64,000 nucleotides of DNA from positions 62,001-126,000 of the forward strand of contig JACPVJ010000184.1 in assembly GCA_016191785.1 (NCBI GenBank), given 5' to 3'. Position numbers and translations under genes: made by a program. How positions within the stretch are numbered: position 1 is the stretch's first letter; every line of letters begins with the position of its first letter. Below the pieces are notes generated by a model. The model saw only the letters and a program-made list of their open reading frames with translations, did not search any database and was not told where the DNA came from. This DNA is from Myxococcales bacterium (GTDB lineage: Bacteria; Myxococcota_A; Polyangia; Polyangiales; Polyangiaceae). Positions 25,984-34,736 of the stretch are shown one piece after another.

Positions 25984-26931
25984 GTGAAGCGTCCGCGCAT
26001 CCTGCGCGGCTGGCGGAAAGCGCGCGTGCATCGCTACGTGCTTGCTGTTGAGGATGCCGTTCGATGCTGGTGGAAGCGGTCATCTCGACAGGCAGGCGCG
26101 CTGACCTACACGATGCTTCAGTCGATGGCGCCGCTGCTGGTGCTCGCGGTCGCGGTGGCTGGCCAGTGGTTCGGGCGTGACGCCGTGTTGGCCGCCGCAC
26201 AGGCCCAAGTCGAGTTGGCGGTCGGCAAGCAAGGTGCTGCCGTGATCAAGGAACTGGTCGCCCAGGCGCGCGATCCGATGGCCACCGCGACTGCATCGCT
26301 GCTGGTTCTCGGGTGGACGGTCTGGAGCGCCAGCAGAGTCTTCGCGAGCTTGCAGGAATCACTCGACGAGATCTTCTGCGAACCGCTCGATGCCACCCGC
26401 CGGCGCGGGCGCAGGCTTCGCTCCGCTTTGCGGGAGAGCGTGCTGCATTTTGCGATGGTGCCAGCGACCGGGTTTCTCCTGTGCGTGGTGCTCGCCGCGT
26501 CGCCCGTGCTCACGTTCCTCACCGCAGCCGTCGGATGGGATGTGCCGGCGTGGGTTCTCTTGGCGATCCCCGCCGCGGTGACCGCCTGCGCGATCGCGGC
26601 CGTGTTCTGGGTGCTCCCGACTGCACCCAAGCGCGCCCCGTTCCTTTGGACAGGCGTGATCGCCGCAACGGTGCTCTGCTCTGTCGTTGGGCGCTTGTTT
26701 GACCGTTTCTTGAACTGGCTTCCGCCGGCGTCCGCGTACGGCGCAGCAAGCTCGCTGGTCGTCTTGCTGCTCTGCGTGTACTGGAGCGCACGCATGGTCT
26801 TTCTTGCAGCCGAACTGGCAGAGGCTTCGGCGAAGTATTGCGGCGCGCCGCATCGCGTTTGCGTCGCAGCCCCCGCTTGCTCGGGTGAAGGCAGCGAGGG
26901 CTGCGCTCGCGCGCACGCCCGCAGGCCATGA
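25984..26931 (+). CDS. YihY/BrkB-family inner membrane protein
   Basis: This is a 315-residue protein with about six membrane helices and the family layout: an amphipathic N-terminus with AGALTYTMLQSMAPLLVL, a long loop with RVFASLQESLDEIF, and the C-terminal SSLVVLLLCVYWSARMVFLAAELAEA block. The family was once called RNase BN but is now regarded as a membrane protein of unclear role. The GTG at 25984 has GGAGAG nine bases upstream. It is a stand-alone gene inside the element. Such genes are usually chromosomal, so its presence as cargo is unusual. Confidence 0.85.
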   Translation: MKRPRILRGWRKARVHRYVLAVEDAVRCWWKRSSRQAGALTYTMLQSMAPLLVLAVAVAGQWFGRDAVLAAAQAQVELAVGKQGAAVIKELVAQARDPMATATASLLVLGWTVWSASRVFASLQESLDEIFCEPLDATRRRGRRLRSALRESVLHFAMVPATGFLLCVVLAASPVLTFLTAAVGWDVPAWVLLAIPAAVTACAIAAVFWVLPTAPKRAPFLWTGVIAATVLCSVVGRLFDRFLNWLPPASAYGAASSLVVLLLCVYWSARMVFLAAELAEASAKYCGAPHRVCVAAPACSGEGSEGCARAHARRP

Positions 26932-26953
26932 GACGAACCCGGTGGCGGACGAA

Positions 26954-27535
26954 TCAGGGGTTCCAAGCGTCGCACGCCTTGCACTTGAACTTGCCCTTCC
27001 CCAGCGGCCTGCCGCAGGCGTGGCACGTTCGGGCGCAGGCTGGGCACGGGGCGTCGAACAGGTTCTTCAAGCACGCGAGGCAGTTGAAATCGAGCGCTTC
27101 CCCGCAGCGCTTGCACTTGGAGCTTCTGCGCATTTCGACGAACTGCGCTCGGAGCGCCGCAACGGCGTGCGGAGGTACTTTGAGCCGGATCACGATTTGC
27201 GTCGACTCAACCCCCGCTTCGAGAAGCTCGAACACCGCGGCGGCGACGTCTCCGGCGGTCGAGCCGAGCGACGCCATGGCCTGACGCTGGCGCACGGTCA
27301 CGACTTCTCGCCGAAGGACGCGTTCGTCGAATAGGTGCACGCCGTTCACAACGACGGGCTTCAGCACGTGCTCGCGTCGAATGACGGTGGACACGCTGAC
27401 CCCGAGGACGCGCGCGGCCTGCGTGCGCGTGAGCAACCCGGGTGCCTCCTCGGGGGCTGCCAAACTGGCAGCTTCCTGAGCGCTCAGCACGGACGTTTCT
27501 GCTTCCTCCCGCGGCTTTTTCGGCTTCCTGGACAT
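26954..27535 (-). CDS. MerR-like HTH protein with C-terminal zinc ribbons
   Basis: This is a 193-residue protein. After a basic, disordered N-terminus, residues ~35-80 contain an excisionase/MerR-type HTH (LLTRTQAARVLGVSVSTVIRRE) with a short wing (VNGVHLFDERVL). A helical middle section (~90-135) follows. The C-terminal ~55 residues hold ten or so cysteines as CxxC pairs (CKRCGEALDF, CLACLKN, CPACARTCHACG, CKACDAWNP), probably two or three zinc ribbons. The ATG at 27535 has GGGAG upstream. It probably controls element genes; no close family is recognised. Confidence 0.65.
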   Translation of the reverse strand: MSRKPKKPREEAETSVLSAQEAASLAAPEEAPGLLTRTQAARVLGVSVSTVIRREHVLKPVVVNGVHLFDERVLRREVVTVRQRQAMASLGSTAGDVAAAVFELLEAGVESTQIVIRLKVPPHAVAALRAQFVEMRRSSKCKRCGEALDFNCLACLKNLFDAPCPACARTCHACGRPLGKGKFKCKACDAWNP

Positions 27536-27756
27536 GGTTCGACGCTCCCTGTCGTCACGGTGACAGGCGACTGACAGGCCGCCTTGCGGCAACGCGTCGA
27601 AGTTGGCATCGCAACCCTGTGCCCAGCAGCGGAGGAATGGCGTGACCGCAGTTCCTCCGGCTCCGAAGTCGAGCGGGCTGAGGCGGGAGTGTCGAGACGA
27701 GGCGCACGCCGGGAGCGCCGCTTCAGGTCCGCGTGCTATTCCTGGCCGAACGACCC

Positions 27757-28533
27757 ATGGCGAGACGCAAACGCGACGACGTTGGATTCGACGTCGGCAA
27801 GGCCATCGCCGCTCTGCACCTTGAAGCGCTCGCGGCGGGCGCCGCGCAGGATGATCCCCGAGCAGCTTCCCCGCAGCACACCGCGCGCGCGCATCTTCAC
27901 GGGCTCGAGCCCTCTAGCTGCAAGCGCAGTCCGTGCAGACTCGCCGGCTTCTGCCACGCCCTCGCCGAAATCACCGAACACAGGACGGAGTTGGAGCGCA
28001 CCAAGGAGTTGCTGGACGTGTTGGAGCAGACCCACGAGGTCAGCAAGTGGCTGGGAAACTCGGGCTTCCGCTACGTGCAGGCGCTGAACGCGCTCGTGGA
28101 ACACGGCAAGGACCGCCACGCGTCCGAGGAGAAACTCCGCCTGGCGCGCCCCGCCCACGATCATGCGCTCTTGTGCGTTCGACCGCTGCGAATCATGCGG
28201 CCATTGACTGCCTTCCTTCAGTCACTCGACAATTTCGAGGATGATCTCCGTGAGCTGCTACTGAGCCGGCATCTTCGTCAGCCGGCTGACAGGAAAGGCG
28301 CTGACGTGCTTCTGACCGCCGTGTGGCAGCACCTGGACTGGGGTGGGCTCACCTACGCCGAGATCGCCAGGCTGGTTCCCGATAGAAACGGACCGAACGG
28401 CGCAGCCGAACGCGTGCGCTCGCGCGTTCGCTCGAAGAATGCGCGATGCGTGATGCCGCGCGAGTTTCACCCGGAACTCGCAGCCGACCGAAGGCGACCG
28501 GACAAACGGCGAAGGGTTCGTTCCTCCGCCTGA
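27757..28533 (+). CDS. Hypothetical element-borne protein, helical
   Basis: This is a ~258-residue protein with no recognised family. Residues ~75-125 are strongly helical and charged (EITEHRTELERTKELLDVLEQ). The C-terminal part (VLLTAVWQHLDWGGLTYAEIARLVPD) reads like a helix-turn-helix, and the tail is very basic (RRRPDKRRRVRSSA). This suggests a nucleic-acid-binding protein, perhaps a replication or regulatory factor of the element. The start is uncertain: ATG 27757 or GTG 27733, neither with a clear ribosome site. It precedes the excisionase-like gene by ~100 bases. Confidence 0.5.
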   Translation: MARRKRDDVGFDVGKAIAALHLEALAAGAAQDDPRAASPQHTARAHLHGLEPSSCKRSPCRLAGFCHALAEITEHRTELERTKELLDVLEQTHEVSKWLGNSGFRYVQALNALVEHGKDRHASEEKLRLARPAHDHALLCVRPLRIMRPLTAFLQSLDNFEDDLRELLLSRHLRQPADRKGADVLLTAVWQHLDWGGLTYAEIARLVPDRNGPNGAAERVRSRVRSKNARCVMPREFHPELAADRRRPDKRRRVRSSA

Positions 28534-28635
28534 CGGTGACGCTGCCAGTGCCATGATTTTCCCATGGCGCTGGCACGTCAACGTTCTCCGCGTGTCCGGA
28601 ACGGTGCCGCGCCAGCGACGCAGGAAGGAACCCCG

Positions 28636-28839
28636 GTGCTCCCCGTGCTCCTCACTCCCAACGAGGTCGCGGCGTGGCTCAAGACCACGGTGCAAGCCGT
28701 GTACGCGAAGGCCGAACGCGTCACTTTGCCCGGCGGCACGCGTGTCGGCCGCCGACTCTACTTCCTACGCGCCGAGCTGCTAGGCTTGGTGGAGCAAGGT
28801 CGCGTGCCGCACCTGGGAGGCCCCAGTGGCGGCACGTAA
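28636..28839 (+). CDS. Excisionase-like helix-turn-helix protein
   Basis: This is a 67-residue protein: LLTPNEVAAWLKTTVQAVY is the winged-helix opening used by Xis/AlpA-type excisionases, and RVGRRLYFLRAELL is the wing and third helix. The GTG at 28636 is chosen over an ATG at 28564 because it has AGGAAGGAA 6-14 bases upstream and starts the domain cleanly. Its last 14 bases overlap the integrase gene start, so excision and integration functions are coupled. It may also act as a repressor or activator. Confidence 0.65.
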   Translation: MLPVLLTPNEVAAWLKTTVQAVYAKAERVTLPGGTRVGRRLYFLRAELLGLVEQGRVPHLGGPSGGT

Positions 28840-29902
28840 GATCGACGGAAAATGGTACGCGGATTTTCGATTTCAACATGCGGACGGCACGGCCGAGCGG
28901 GTGCGGAAGCGCTCGCCGGTTCAGTCCAAAGCGGGCGCCGACCAGTTCGAGCACCAGCTTCGGACCGAGCTTCTGGCGCCGGCCCGCACGACACCCAAGG
29001 AGGTGCCGAAGTTCTCGGCGTATGCGACCGAATTCATGGAAACGTACGTGATCGCGAACAACAAACCGTCCGAGCGTTCGATGAAAGCCAGCATCCTGAA
29101 GCATCACCTGCTTCCGGTGTTCGCGGACATGCCCCTCGACGCCATCAAGCTGCATCCGATCGAGGTCTTCAAAGCGAGCTTGCTCGCCAAGGGGCTCAGT
29201 CGGAAGCGGGTGAACAACATCCTCGCTTGCCTCGGAAAGATGCTGCGCTACGCGCACGAAGTCGAGCTGATCGAAGTCGTGCCACGGGTGAAGCTCTTGA
29301 AGATCCCGCCGCAAAAGTTCGACTTTCTCAGCTTCGATGAGCTGTCACGGCTCACCGAAGCGCTGAAAGGCGATCCGGAGCGCTGGGCGCTCGTGCTCTT
29401 GGGCGCAGACGCGGGCCTACGACAGGGCGAGATCATCGCTCTGGAGTGGGGCGACGTGGAATTGGTAGCGGGCGTGCTGACCGTTCGGCGCTCTTCCTGG
29501 AAAGGCCAGGTCGGGACGCCGAAGAGTGGCAGGGAACGCAAGGTTCCACTCACGGCGCGCCTCAAAGCCGCGCTCAAGGCGCATCGGCACCTGAAGTCCG
29601 AGCTGGTGTTCTGCCACTCGGACGGCAAGCCGTTCACGCAGTCTGCAATCGAGGCGGCGCTCCGCTTCGGCTGCAAACGCGCGGGGCTCCGGATCATCGG
29701 CTCGCACGTACTCAGACACACCTTCTGCTCGCACCTCGCCATGCGGGGCGCGGCGCCGAAGGCGATTCAGGAGCTGGTCGGGCACTCGACGCTAAGCATG
29801 ACCCTTCGGTACATGCACCTGGCGCCGAGCGCGTTGCGAGAAGCGATCGGTTTGCTCGACTTTGGGCAGCCGGTGGGCAGTGCCGCGAGCACGGCGGTTT
29901 GA
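28826..29902 (+). CDS. Tyrosine recombinase / integrase
   Basis: This is a 358-residue tyrosine recombinase. An N-terminal arm-binding region and a SAM-like core-binding domain (~60-160) precede the catalytic domain. Catalytic residues are visible: Arg199 (GLRQGE), His294 and Arg297 (HVLRHTF), His320 (VGHST) and Tyr329 (RYMHL). It would catalyse insertion and excision at the 26-bp repeats. The GTG has GGGAGG six bases upstream and overlaps the excisionase-like gene. The stop is 26 bases from the attachment repeat in tRNA-Ser, the usual layout for tRNA-targeting elements. It looks intact. Confidence 0.95.
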   Translation: MAARKIDGKWYADFRFQHADGTAERVRKRSPVQSKAGADQFEHQLRTELLAPARTTPKEVPKFSAYATEFMETYVIANNKPSERSMKASILKHHLLPVFADMPLDAIKLHPIEVFKASLLAKGLSRKRVNNILACLGKMLRYAHEVELIEVVPRVKLLKIPPQKFDFLSFDELSRLTEALKGDPERWALVLLGADAGLRQGEIIALEWGDVELVAGVLTVRRSSWKGQVGTPKSGRERKVPLTARLKAALKAHRHLKSELVFCHSDGKPFTQSAIEAALRFGCKRAGLRIIGSHVLRHTFCSHLAMRGAAPKAIQELVGHSTLSMTLRYMHLAPSALREAIGLLDFGQPVGSAASTAV

Positions 29903-29926
29903 AGTAGCGAGAACGAGTCGGGAAAC

Positions 29927-30018
<92 letters not shown>

Positions 30019-30048
30019 AGTGGTACTTCGGCCTGCAGGAAGGCCGAG

Positions 30049-30076
30049 AAGGTACCCGCCGCCCGGGCTTCGTCAA
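30049..30076 (-). promoter_or_regulatory. Possible sigma-70 promoter of tRNA-Ser
   Basis: On the minus strand a TTGACG box (30071-30076) is 16 bases from TACCTT (30049-30054), which would start transcription ~25 bases before the tRNA. The -35 box matches well; the -10 box only partly. Confidence 0.4.
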
Positions 30077-30144
30077 GGTGATCGATCCGGGGGCGACAAA
30101 CCGCGAGAAATCGCCGGTCGGCAGACGCGCTATGGTTCTGGTCG

Positions 30145-31569
30145 ATGAGCAGCACCCTGTCCGCGCTGCCCCCGCCCACCGCTGCCGCGCGCGACAAGGC
30201 GCTGCGGCTGCTCGAGCGCGCCCTCGGTCCGTCGAAGGTCGTGACCGACCCCGACGCCTGCGTCGCGTTCGTGCGCGACGAGTCCGAGGCCGAAGGCGCC
30301 TTGCCCTTCGCGGTGGTGCGGGCCGAGTCCAGCGCCGACATCATGGCGGCCCTCGCCGTGGCGCGCGAGGCTCAGGTCCCGATCACGCCTCGCGCCGCCG
30401 GGACGGGGCGCACCGGCGGCGCCGTGCCGCGATCGGGCGGCATCGTGCTCGCCACGCTGGGCATGAACCAGATCAAGGAGATCGATCGGCGCGAGATGCT
30501 CGCGGTGGTCGAGCCCGGCGTGGTGCTCGGCGACCTACACGGCGCCGTCGAGGCCGAGGGCCTGTTTTACCCACCGGATCCGAACAGCGCGGAGAGCTGC
30601 GCGCTTGGCGGCAACGTCGCCGAGAACGCCGGTGGCCCCCGCGCCTTCAAGTACGGCGTGACCCGCGAGTACGTCCTCGGCGTCGAGGCGTTCTTGATCG
30701 GGGGCCAGCGCGTCACCCCCGGGCGGCGCACCGTGAAGGGCGTGACCGGCTACGACGTGACCGCGCTGTTGGTGGGCAGCGAGGGCACGCTGGCGGTGTT
30801 CGGCGACATCACGCTGCGCCTGGTGCCCAAGCCGCCCGCCGTCATGACGCTGCTCGCGCTCTTTTCCGACGTCCGCGCGGCGAGTGTCGCGGTGGCGAAC
30901 ATGACCGGCGCCGGCCTGGTGCCCCGCTGCATCGAGCTGCTCGACAGCCACACCCTCGAGGCGATGCGCGCCGCCGGCAACGACTTCCGCCAAGAAGCCG
31001 GCGCGCTGCTCTTGATCGAGGTCGACGGTGAGCCGGGCGAGACCGAGGTGCAGGCCGAGCGGGTGGGGAACGCCTGCGACGGCGCCCTCGAGGTGCTGGT
31101 GGCCCAAGACGCGGGGCAGCGCGAGAAGCTCTGGTCTGCCCGGCGCGAGATGAGCCGCGCGGTGCGCAAGCTGACCCGGTTCAAGCTGAGTGAAGACGTG
31201 GTCGTGCCGCGGGAGCAGATCCCCGAGTTGCTCGACCGCGTGGCTCAGAGCTGCGACGCGCTGGGGGTGCGCCACCTGACCTACGGTCACGCGGGCGACG
31301 GCAACCTGCACGTCAACTTCCTCTGGGATCACGAGCACGAGGCGCCCACTGTCGAGCGCGCCATCGAGCAGCTGTTCCGAGACGTGATCGCGCTGCGGGG
31401 CACCTTGAGCGGCGAGCACGGCATCGGCGTGCTCAAGGCGCCGTACCTGCCCCTCGAGCAGTCCAGCGAGCTCATCGGCCTGCAGCGCGACATCAAGCGC
31501 GTGTTCGACCCCGGCGGGCTGCTCAACCCGGGCAAGATCTTTCCGGGGGCAGGCCACCGCGCCTGCTGA
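30145..31569 (+). CDS. FAD-linked oxidase, GlcD / D-lactate dehydrogenase type
   Basis: This is a 474-residue protein. The N-terminal FAD-binding-4 domain (~45-225) has the PP-loop-like RAAGTGRTGGAVP and the segment CALGGNVAENAGGPRAFKYG. The C-terminal FAD-oxidase domain shows GHAGDGNLHVNF with its flavin-site histidines and ends with GEHGIGVLKAPYL and DPGGLLNPGKIF. These enzymes oxidise 2-hydroxyacids such as glycolate or D-lactate and pass electrons to the quinone pool or an Fe-S partner. No GlcE or GlcF genes are adjacent, so it may work alone as a D-lactate-type enzyme. It is convergent with the exonuclease gene; the two stop codons together make TGATCA. Confidence 0.9.
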   Translation: MSSTLSALPPPTAAARDKALRLLERALGPSKVVTDPDACVAFVRDESEAEGALPFAVVRAESSADIMAALAVAREAQVPITPRAAGTGRTGGAVPRSGGIVLATLGMNQIKEIDRREMLAVVEPGVVLGDLHGAVEAEGLFYPPDPNSAESCALGGNVAENAGGPRAFKYGVTREYVLGVEAFLIGGQRVTPGRRTVKGVTGYDVTALLVGSEGTLAVFGDITLRLVPKPPAVMTLLALFSDVRAASVAVANMTGAGLVPRCIELLDSHTLEAMRAAGNDFRQEAGALLLIEVDGEPGETEVQAERVGNACDGALEVLVAQDAGQREKLWSARREMSRAVRKLTRFKLSEDVVVPREQIPELLDRVAQSCDALGVRHLTYGHAGDGNLHVNFLWDHEHEAPTVERAIEQLFRDVIALRGTLSGEHGIGVLKAPYLPLEQSSELIGLQRDIKRVFDPGGLLNPGKIFPGAGHRAC

Positions 31570-32127
31570 TCAGCGCATCATCAGGGTTCGGTAGTGCGCG
31601 AGCTCGGCGATGCTGTTCTTCGCGTCCACCAGCGCGTCGTGCTCCCCCTCGGTGGGCTTCTTGAACACCGCGTCGTCGCCGTACCAGAGGCGCGCCAAGA
31701 CCTTGAAGCTCGAGACGTCGACGATGCGATACGACAGGTAGCCGGCCAGCGCCGGCATCCACCGCTCGACGAAGGCCTTGTCGTTGTGCACGCTGTTGCC
31801 GCACAACACCGCGCCGTAAGGGCACCAGCCCGTCACGCGCTCCATCAGCTGCCGCTCGGCCGCTCGAAGGTCGACCTTGGACGCGCGCAGGCGGGTCAAG
31901 AGGCCGGTCTTGTCGTGCATGTCGCGCACGAACGGCACCATCTTGGCCAGCGCCTCTTCCGGCTGCCAGATGTCGATGCACAGCTCTTCCAGCGGGGTGA
32001 GCTCGGCGTCGGTGATGATCGCCGCCGCCTGCAAGATCACGTCCCGCTGGGGGTCGAGCCCGGTCATTTCCAGATCCAGCCACACCAGGTTCTTGGCGCT
32101 CTGGGAGCGCTCGACCTTCTGACTCAC
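31570..32127 (-). CDS. orn: Oligoribonuclease
   Basis: This is a 185-residue DEDDh 3'-5' exonuclease. Motifs: LVWLDLEMTGLD (Exo I, Asp and Glu), SVHNDKAFVERWMP (Exo II, Asp) and EHDALVDAKNSI (Exo III, His and Asp). Orn removes 2-4 nt RNA fragments and pGpG from c-di-GMP breakdown, and is usually essential. The GTG at 32127 overlaps the upstream UspA stop as GTGA and fits the usual length; a longer frame upstream is not needed. Coupling to UspA is unusual but may be chance. Confidence 0.95.
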   Translation of the reverse strand: MSQKVERSQSAKNLVWLDLEMTGLDPQRDVILQAAAIITDAELTPLEELCIDIWQPEEALAKMVPFVRDMHDKTGLLTRLRASKVDLRAAERQLMERVTGWCPYGAVLCGNSVHNDKAFVERWMPALAGYLSYRIVDVSSFKVLARLWYGDDAVFKKPTEGEHDALVDAKNSIAELAHYRTLMMR

Positions 32128-32627
32128 GCGCCCGCCTCGGCGGGTGGGTAGTGCTTCGGGCGCACCACCAGCACGGCGCATTTCGCGCTCCGGAGCACGC
32201 TCTCGGCGACCGAGCCGAGCACCAGCGAGCGGAGGCCGCGTCGCCCGTGGGTGCCGAGCACGATCAGGTCCACGCCGAGCTCGTCCGCCAGGCGCAGGAC
32301 CTCGTCTTCCGGGATCCCCGCACGGATGTGCACGGTGACGCGCTCGCTCTCGATGGGCTCCCCGTGCTTCATGGCGGTGACCCGCGCCTTCTCGACCCGC
32401 GCTTCCAGCTCTTTCACGGCCTTGTCGGCGGTGGTGATCAGCGAGCCGTCAGCCGTCATGACCTCGACGTTCTCGCCCGCGGAGCCCGCCACGTACACCA
32501 CGTGGAGACTCGTGGCGTCGCGCTCGGAGGCGAGCAACAGCGCTTGGTCGAGCGCCGCGTCGCCCGTGTCGGAGAAGTCCGTCGCGACGACGATCGTCGC
32601 GAACGAGGTCGGTCGCCCTGCTTCCAT
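32124..32627 (-). CDS. Universal stress protein, UspA family
   Basis: This is a 167-residue single-domain protein. VVATDFSDTGDAALDQA is the first strand and phosphate-loop region; GTHGRRGLRSLVLGSVAESV carries the G-x2-G-x9-G-S ATP-binding motif, and AVLVVRP is the last strand. It is therefore an ATP-binding Usp rather than the UspA type that cannot bind ATP. Usps respond to starvation and stress in the cytoplasm. It is coupled to orn by the GTGA overlap and follows the YhbY gene by 11 bases. Confidence 0.9.
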   Translation of the reverse strand: MEAGRPTSFATIVVATDFSDTGDAALDQALLLASERDATSLHVVYVAGSAGENVEVMTADGSLITTADKAVKELEARVEKARVTAMKHGEPIESERVTVHIRAGIPEDEVLRLADELGVDLIVLGTHGRRGLRSLVLGSVAESVLRSAKCAVLVVRPKHYPPAEAGA

Positions 32628-32638
32628 GGCCGTCGAGT

Positions 32639-32956
32639 CTACTTCTTGGCGGTTTCTTTCGGCAGCACGATCTTCGGATCCTTCTTGCGCGCCCGGTAGA
32701 CCACTACCATGCGTCCGATGACCTGGGCGACCGCCGAGCGGGTCGCCGACGCGATGGGCTCCGCCGCCTCGGCCGGGCTGACCGGGCTCTCTTTGCTGAC
32801 CCGCACCTTGATCAGCTCGTGGGTCTGAAGGGCGCGTCCGATCTCGGCGAGCACACCGGGGGTGAGGCCTGAGAGGCCAATCTGAACCACCGGACGCAGA
32901 TCGTGCGCCAGGGCTCGGAGGAAGCTCCGCTGTTTGCCGCTCAAGGGGGAAGCCAC
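32639..32956 (-). CDS. YhbY-type CRM-domain RNA-binding protein
   Basis: This is a 105-residue protein. LSGKQRSFLRALAHDLRPVVQIG, read as two adjoining blocks, and GLSGLTPGVLAEIGRALQTHE show the CRM fold with its GxxG RNA-binding loop. VAQVIGRMVVVYRARK is the last strand pair. YhbY associates with the 50S ribosome precursor. The GTG at 32956 begins just before the domain. It is the first gene of a yhbY-uspA-orn minus-strand operon and divergent from the glycosyltransferase. Confidence 0.85.
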   Translation of the reverse strand: MASPLSGKQRSFLRALAHDLRPVVQIGLSGLTPGVLAEIGRALQTHELIKVRVSKESPVSPAEAAEPIASATRSAVAQVIGRMVVVYRARKKDPKIVLPKETAKK

Positions 32957-33004
32957 GCGCCGCGTGTATCCCGGCGGCGTCCCCGCGGCCACTGGTGAAC
33001 ATTT

Positions 33005-33024
33005 GCCCCGCTCGACCGCGGGGC
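33005..33024. repeat. 7-bp GC-rich hairpin before the glycosyltransferase gene
   Basis: Arms 33005-33011 and 33018-33024 are exact reverse complements with a 6-base loop. It lies in the 105-base divergent gap and could be a leader structure or operator. Confidence 0.35.
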
Positions 33025-33061
33025 CCGGGCGCACGAGGCTCGGCGTTTCCGGGAGAAGCGC

Positions 33062-34231
33062 ATGAAGATCCTGTACGGCGTGGTGGGCGAAGGAATGGGG
33101 CACGCGACCCGAAGTCGCGTCGTGCTCGAGCACCTCGCGAGCCAGGGCCACGAGCTCAAGGTCGTGGTCTCGGGGCGGGCCCACAAGTTCCTGACGGACC
33201 GCCTGGCCGGAAAGTCGAACATCGGCGTCGAAGAGATCCACGGGCTGTCGCTCCGCTACTTCGGCAATCGCTTGGACAAGAGCGAGTCGCTCTTTCACAA
33301 CCTCAAGAAGGCACCCAAGGGCATCAAGAAGAACCTCGATGTCTACAAGAAGGTGGTCGAAGGGGGGTTCACGCCAGAGCTGGTGATCAGCGACTTCGAG
33401 TCGTGGGCGGCGTTCTACGCCCTGAACCACTTCTTGCCGGTGATCAGCATCGACAACATGCAGGTGATCAACCGCTGTCGTCACGACAAGGGCATCACCA
33501 AGGCGCAAGGCATGGATTTTCGCATCGCCAAGCTGGCGGTGAAGATCAAGATGCCTGGCGCCTATCACTATCTGGTGAGCAGCTTCTTCTACCCGCCCGT
33601 TAAGAAGCGGCGGACCACGCTGGTTCCGCCGATCTTGCGGCCCGAGGTCATGGCGGCGAAGCGAGAGCCGTCGGACCACGTGCTGGTCTACCAGACTGCG
33701 GGCAGCAACGAAGACCTGGTCCCGACCCTGAAGAAGTTGCCGTATCGGTTCCGCGTGTACGGCATGGGGCGCGACGGCACCGACGGCAACGTGACCCTGC
33801 GCCCGTTCTCGGAGACGGGGTTCGTCGACGACCTGCGCACCGCGCGGGCGGTCATCGCCGGTGGGGGGTTCTCGCTGATGAGCGAGGCAGTGAGCCTGCA
33901 CGTGCCGATGTTGTCGGTGCCCATCGAGCAGCAGTACGAGCAAGAGCTGAACGCCCGATACCTCCAGCATCTGGGCTACGGGCAGTGGGCCTCGGAGCTG
34001 GATCAGGACGTGATCGCTGGGTTTCTGGCCCGCGCCGACGACTTCGCGCACAACCTCGAGCGCTTCGAGCGGCACGACAACTCGATGCTCTTCGCCTGCG
34101 TGGACGAGCTCATCGCTCGCCGGGCCGCCGGAGAGGCGGGGCCCGACCGGCTGGACGCCGACGCCATGGGCAAGTGGGCACGGGACGAGCCGAGCGAGCC
34201 CGAACCCGCGATCATCAGTCCAGATGCGTGA
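33062..34231 (+). CDS. MJ1255-type glycosyltransferase (GT-B fold)
   Basis: This is a 389-residue protein. It opens with KILYGVVGEGMGHATRSRV, the glycine-rich loop of the TIGR00661-like (MJ1255/VC2487) family related to MurG/UGT enzymes. The C-terminal half has the nucleotide-sugar motif region ARAVIAGGGFSLMSEAVSLHVPML and IEQQYEQELNARYLQ. It probably transfers a sugar to a lipid or cell-surface acceptor, with donor unknown. The last ~35 residues are a charged tail outside the domain. GGGAGAAG stands just before the ATG. No other glycan genes are adjacent. Confidence 0.8.
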   Translation: MKILYGVVGEGMGHATRSRVVLEHLASQGHELKVVVSGRAHKFLTDRLAGKSNIGVEEIHGLSLRYFGNRLDKSESLFHNLKKAPKGIKKNLDVYKKVVEGGFTPELVISDFESWAAFYALNHFLPVISIDNMQVINRCRHDKGITKAQGMDFRIAKLAVKIKMPGAYHYLVSSFFYPPVKKRRTTLVPPILRPEVMAAKREPSDHVLVYQTAGSNEDLVPTLKKLPYRFRVYGMGRDGTDGNVTLRPFSETGFVDDLRTARAVIAGGGFSLMSEAVSLHVPMLSVPIEQQYEQELNARYLQHLGYGQWASELDQDVIAGFLARADDFAHNLERFERHDNSMLFACVDELIARRAAGEAGPDRLDADAMGKWARDEPSEPEPAIISPDA

Positions 34232-34234
34232 GGG

Positions 34235-34636
34235 TCACGACGGCGGCACGCAGGCCTTCCCGCCCTTCTTGCCATCGACGAAGGTGACGTTCGACGAGCA
34301 GTTCGCCTCGAAGTCCACCGGGCGGTTGCGGTTGCAGTCGACCTTGTCGACGCACACGCGGAAGCAGTAGTTCTTTCCGTCGTCGTGGGTCACACACAGT
34401 GAGCCGTCGGGGCAGTCGGTGTGCGCCTTGCAGTCGGCGATGCCGCAGTAGCCGCCCTTGAACGGCAAGCAGATCTGCCCTTCGATCTCGCACTCGTCGT
34501 TGTTCGCGCAGGCCGCGCCGACCCCGAGCTTGTCGGCCTGGGTGCCGCCGTTGCCGTCGTCATCGTCACCACACGCGCCGAGCGAGGCCGCCAGCGCGAA
34601 CCCGAAGAGACCGACCACCGCCGACCGAGGCACCAT
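34235..34636 (-). CDS. Small Cys-rich lipoprotein
   Basis: This is a 133-residue protein. The ATG at 34636 starts a lipoprotein signal (ALAASLGACGDDDD). The mature ~100 residues hold ten cysteines in close spacing (ACANNDECEIEGQICLPF, GYCGIADCKAHTDCPDGSLC), a disulfide-rich module like those elsewhere in the window. The function is unknown. It is convergent with the glycosyltransferase gene with 3 bases between stops and divergent from ruvC. Confidence 0.75.
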   Translation of the reverse strand: MVPRSAVVGLFGFALAASLGACGDDDDGNGGTQADKLGVGAACANNDECEIEGQICLPFKGGYCGIADCKAHTDCPDGSLCVTHDDGKNYCFRVCVDKVDCNRNRPVDFEANCSSNVTFVDGKKGGKACVPPS

Positions 34637-34736
34637 CGCCCCATCATCGGGCAAGGTGCCCGGGGGTGTCCAGCCGTAGGGCTTCCCCGTTCGCGATGCG
34701 CTTTCCATCTCGGGCCACTCCTGCTACGAACCAAGG

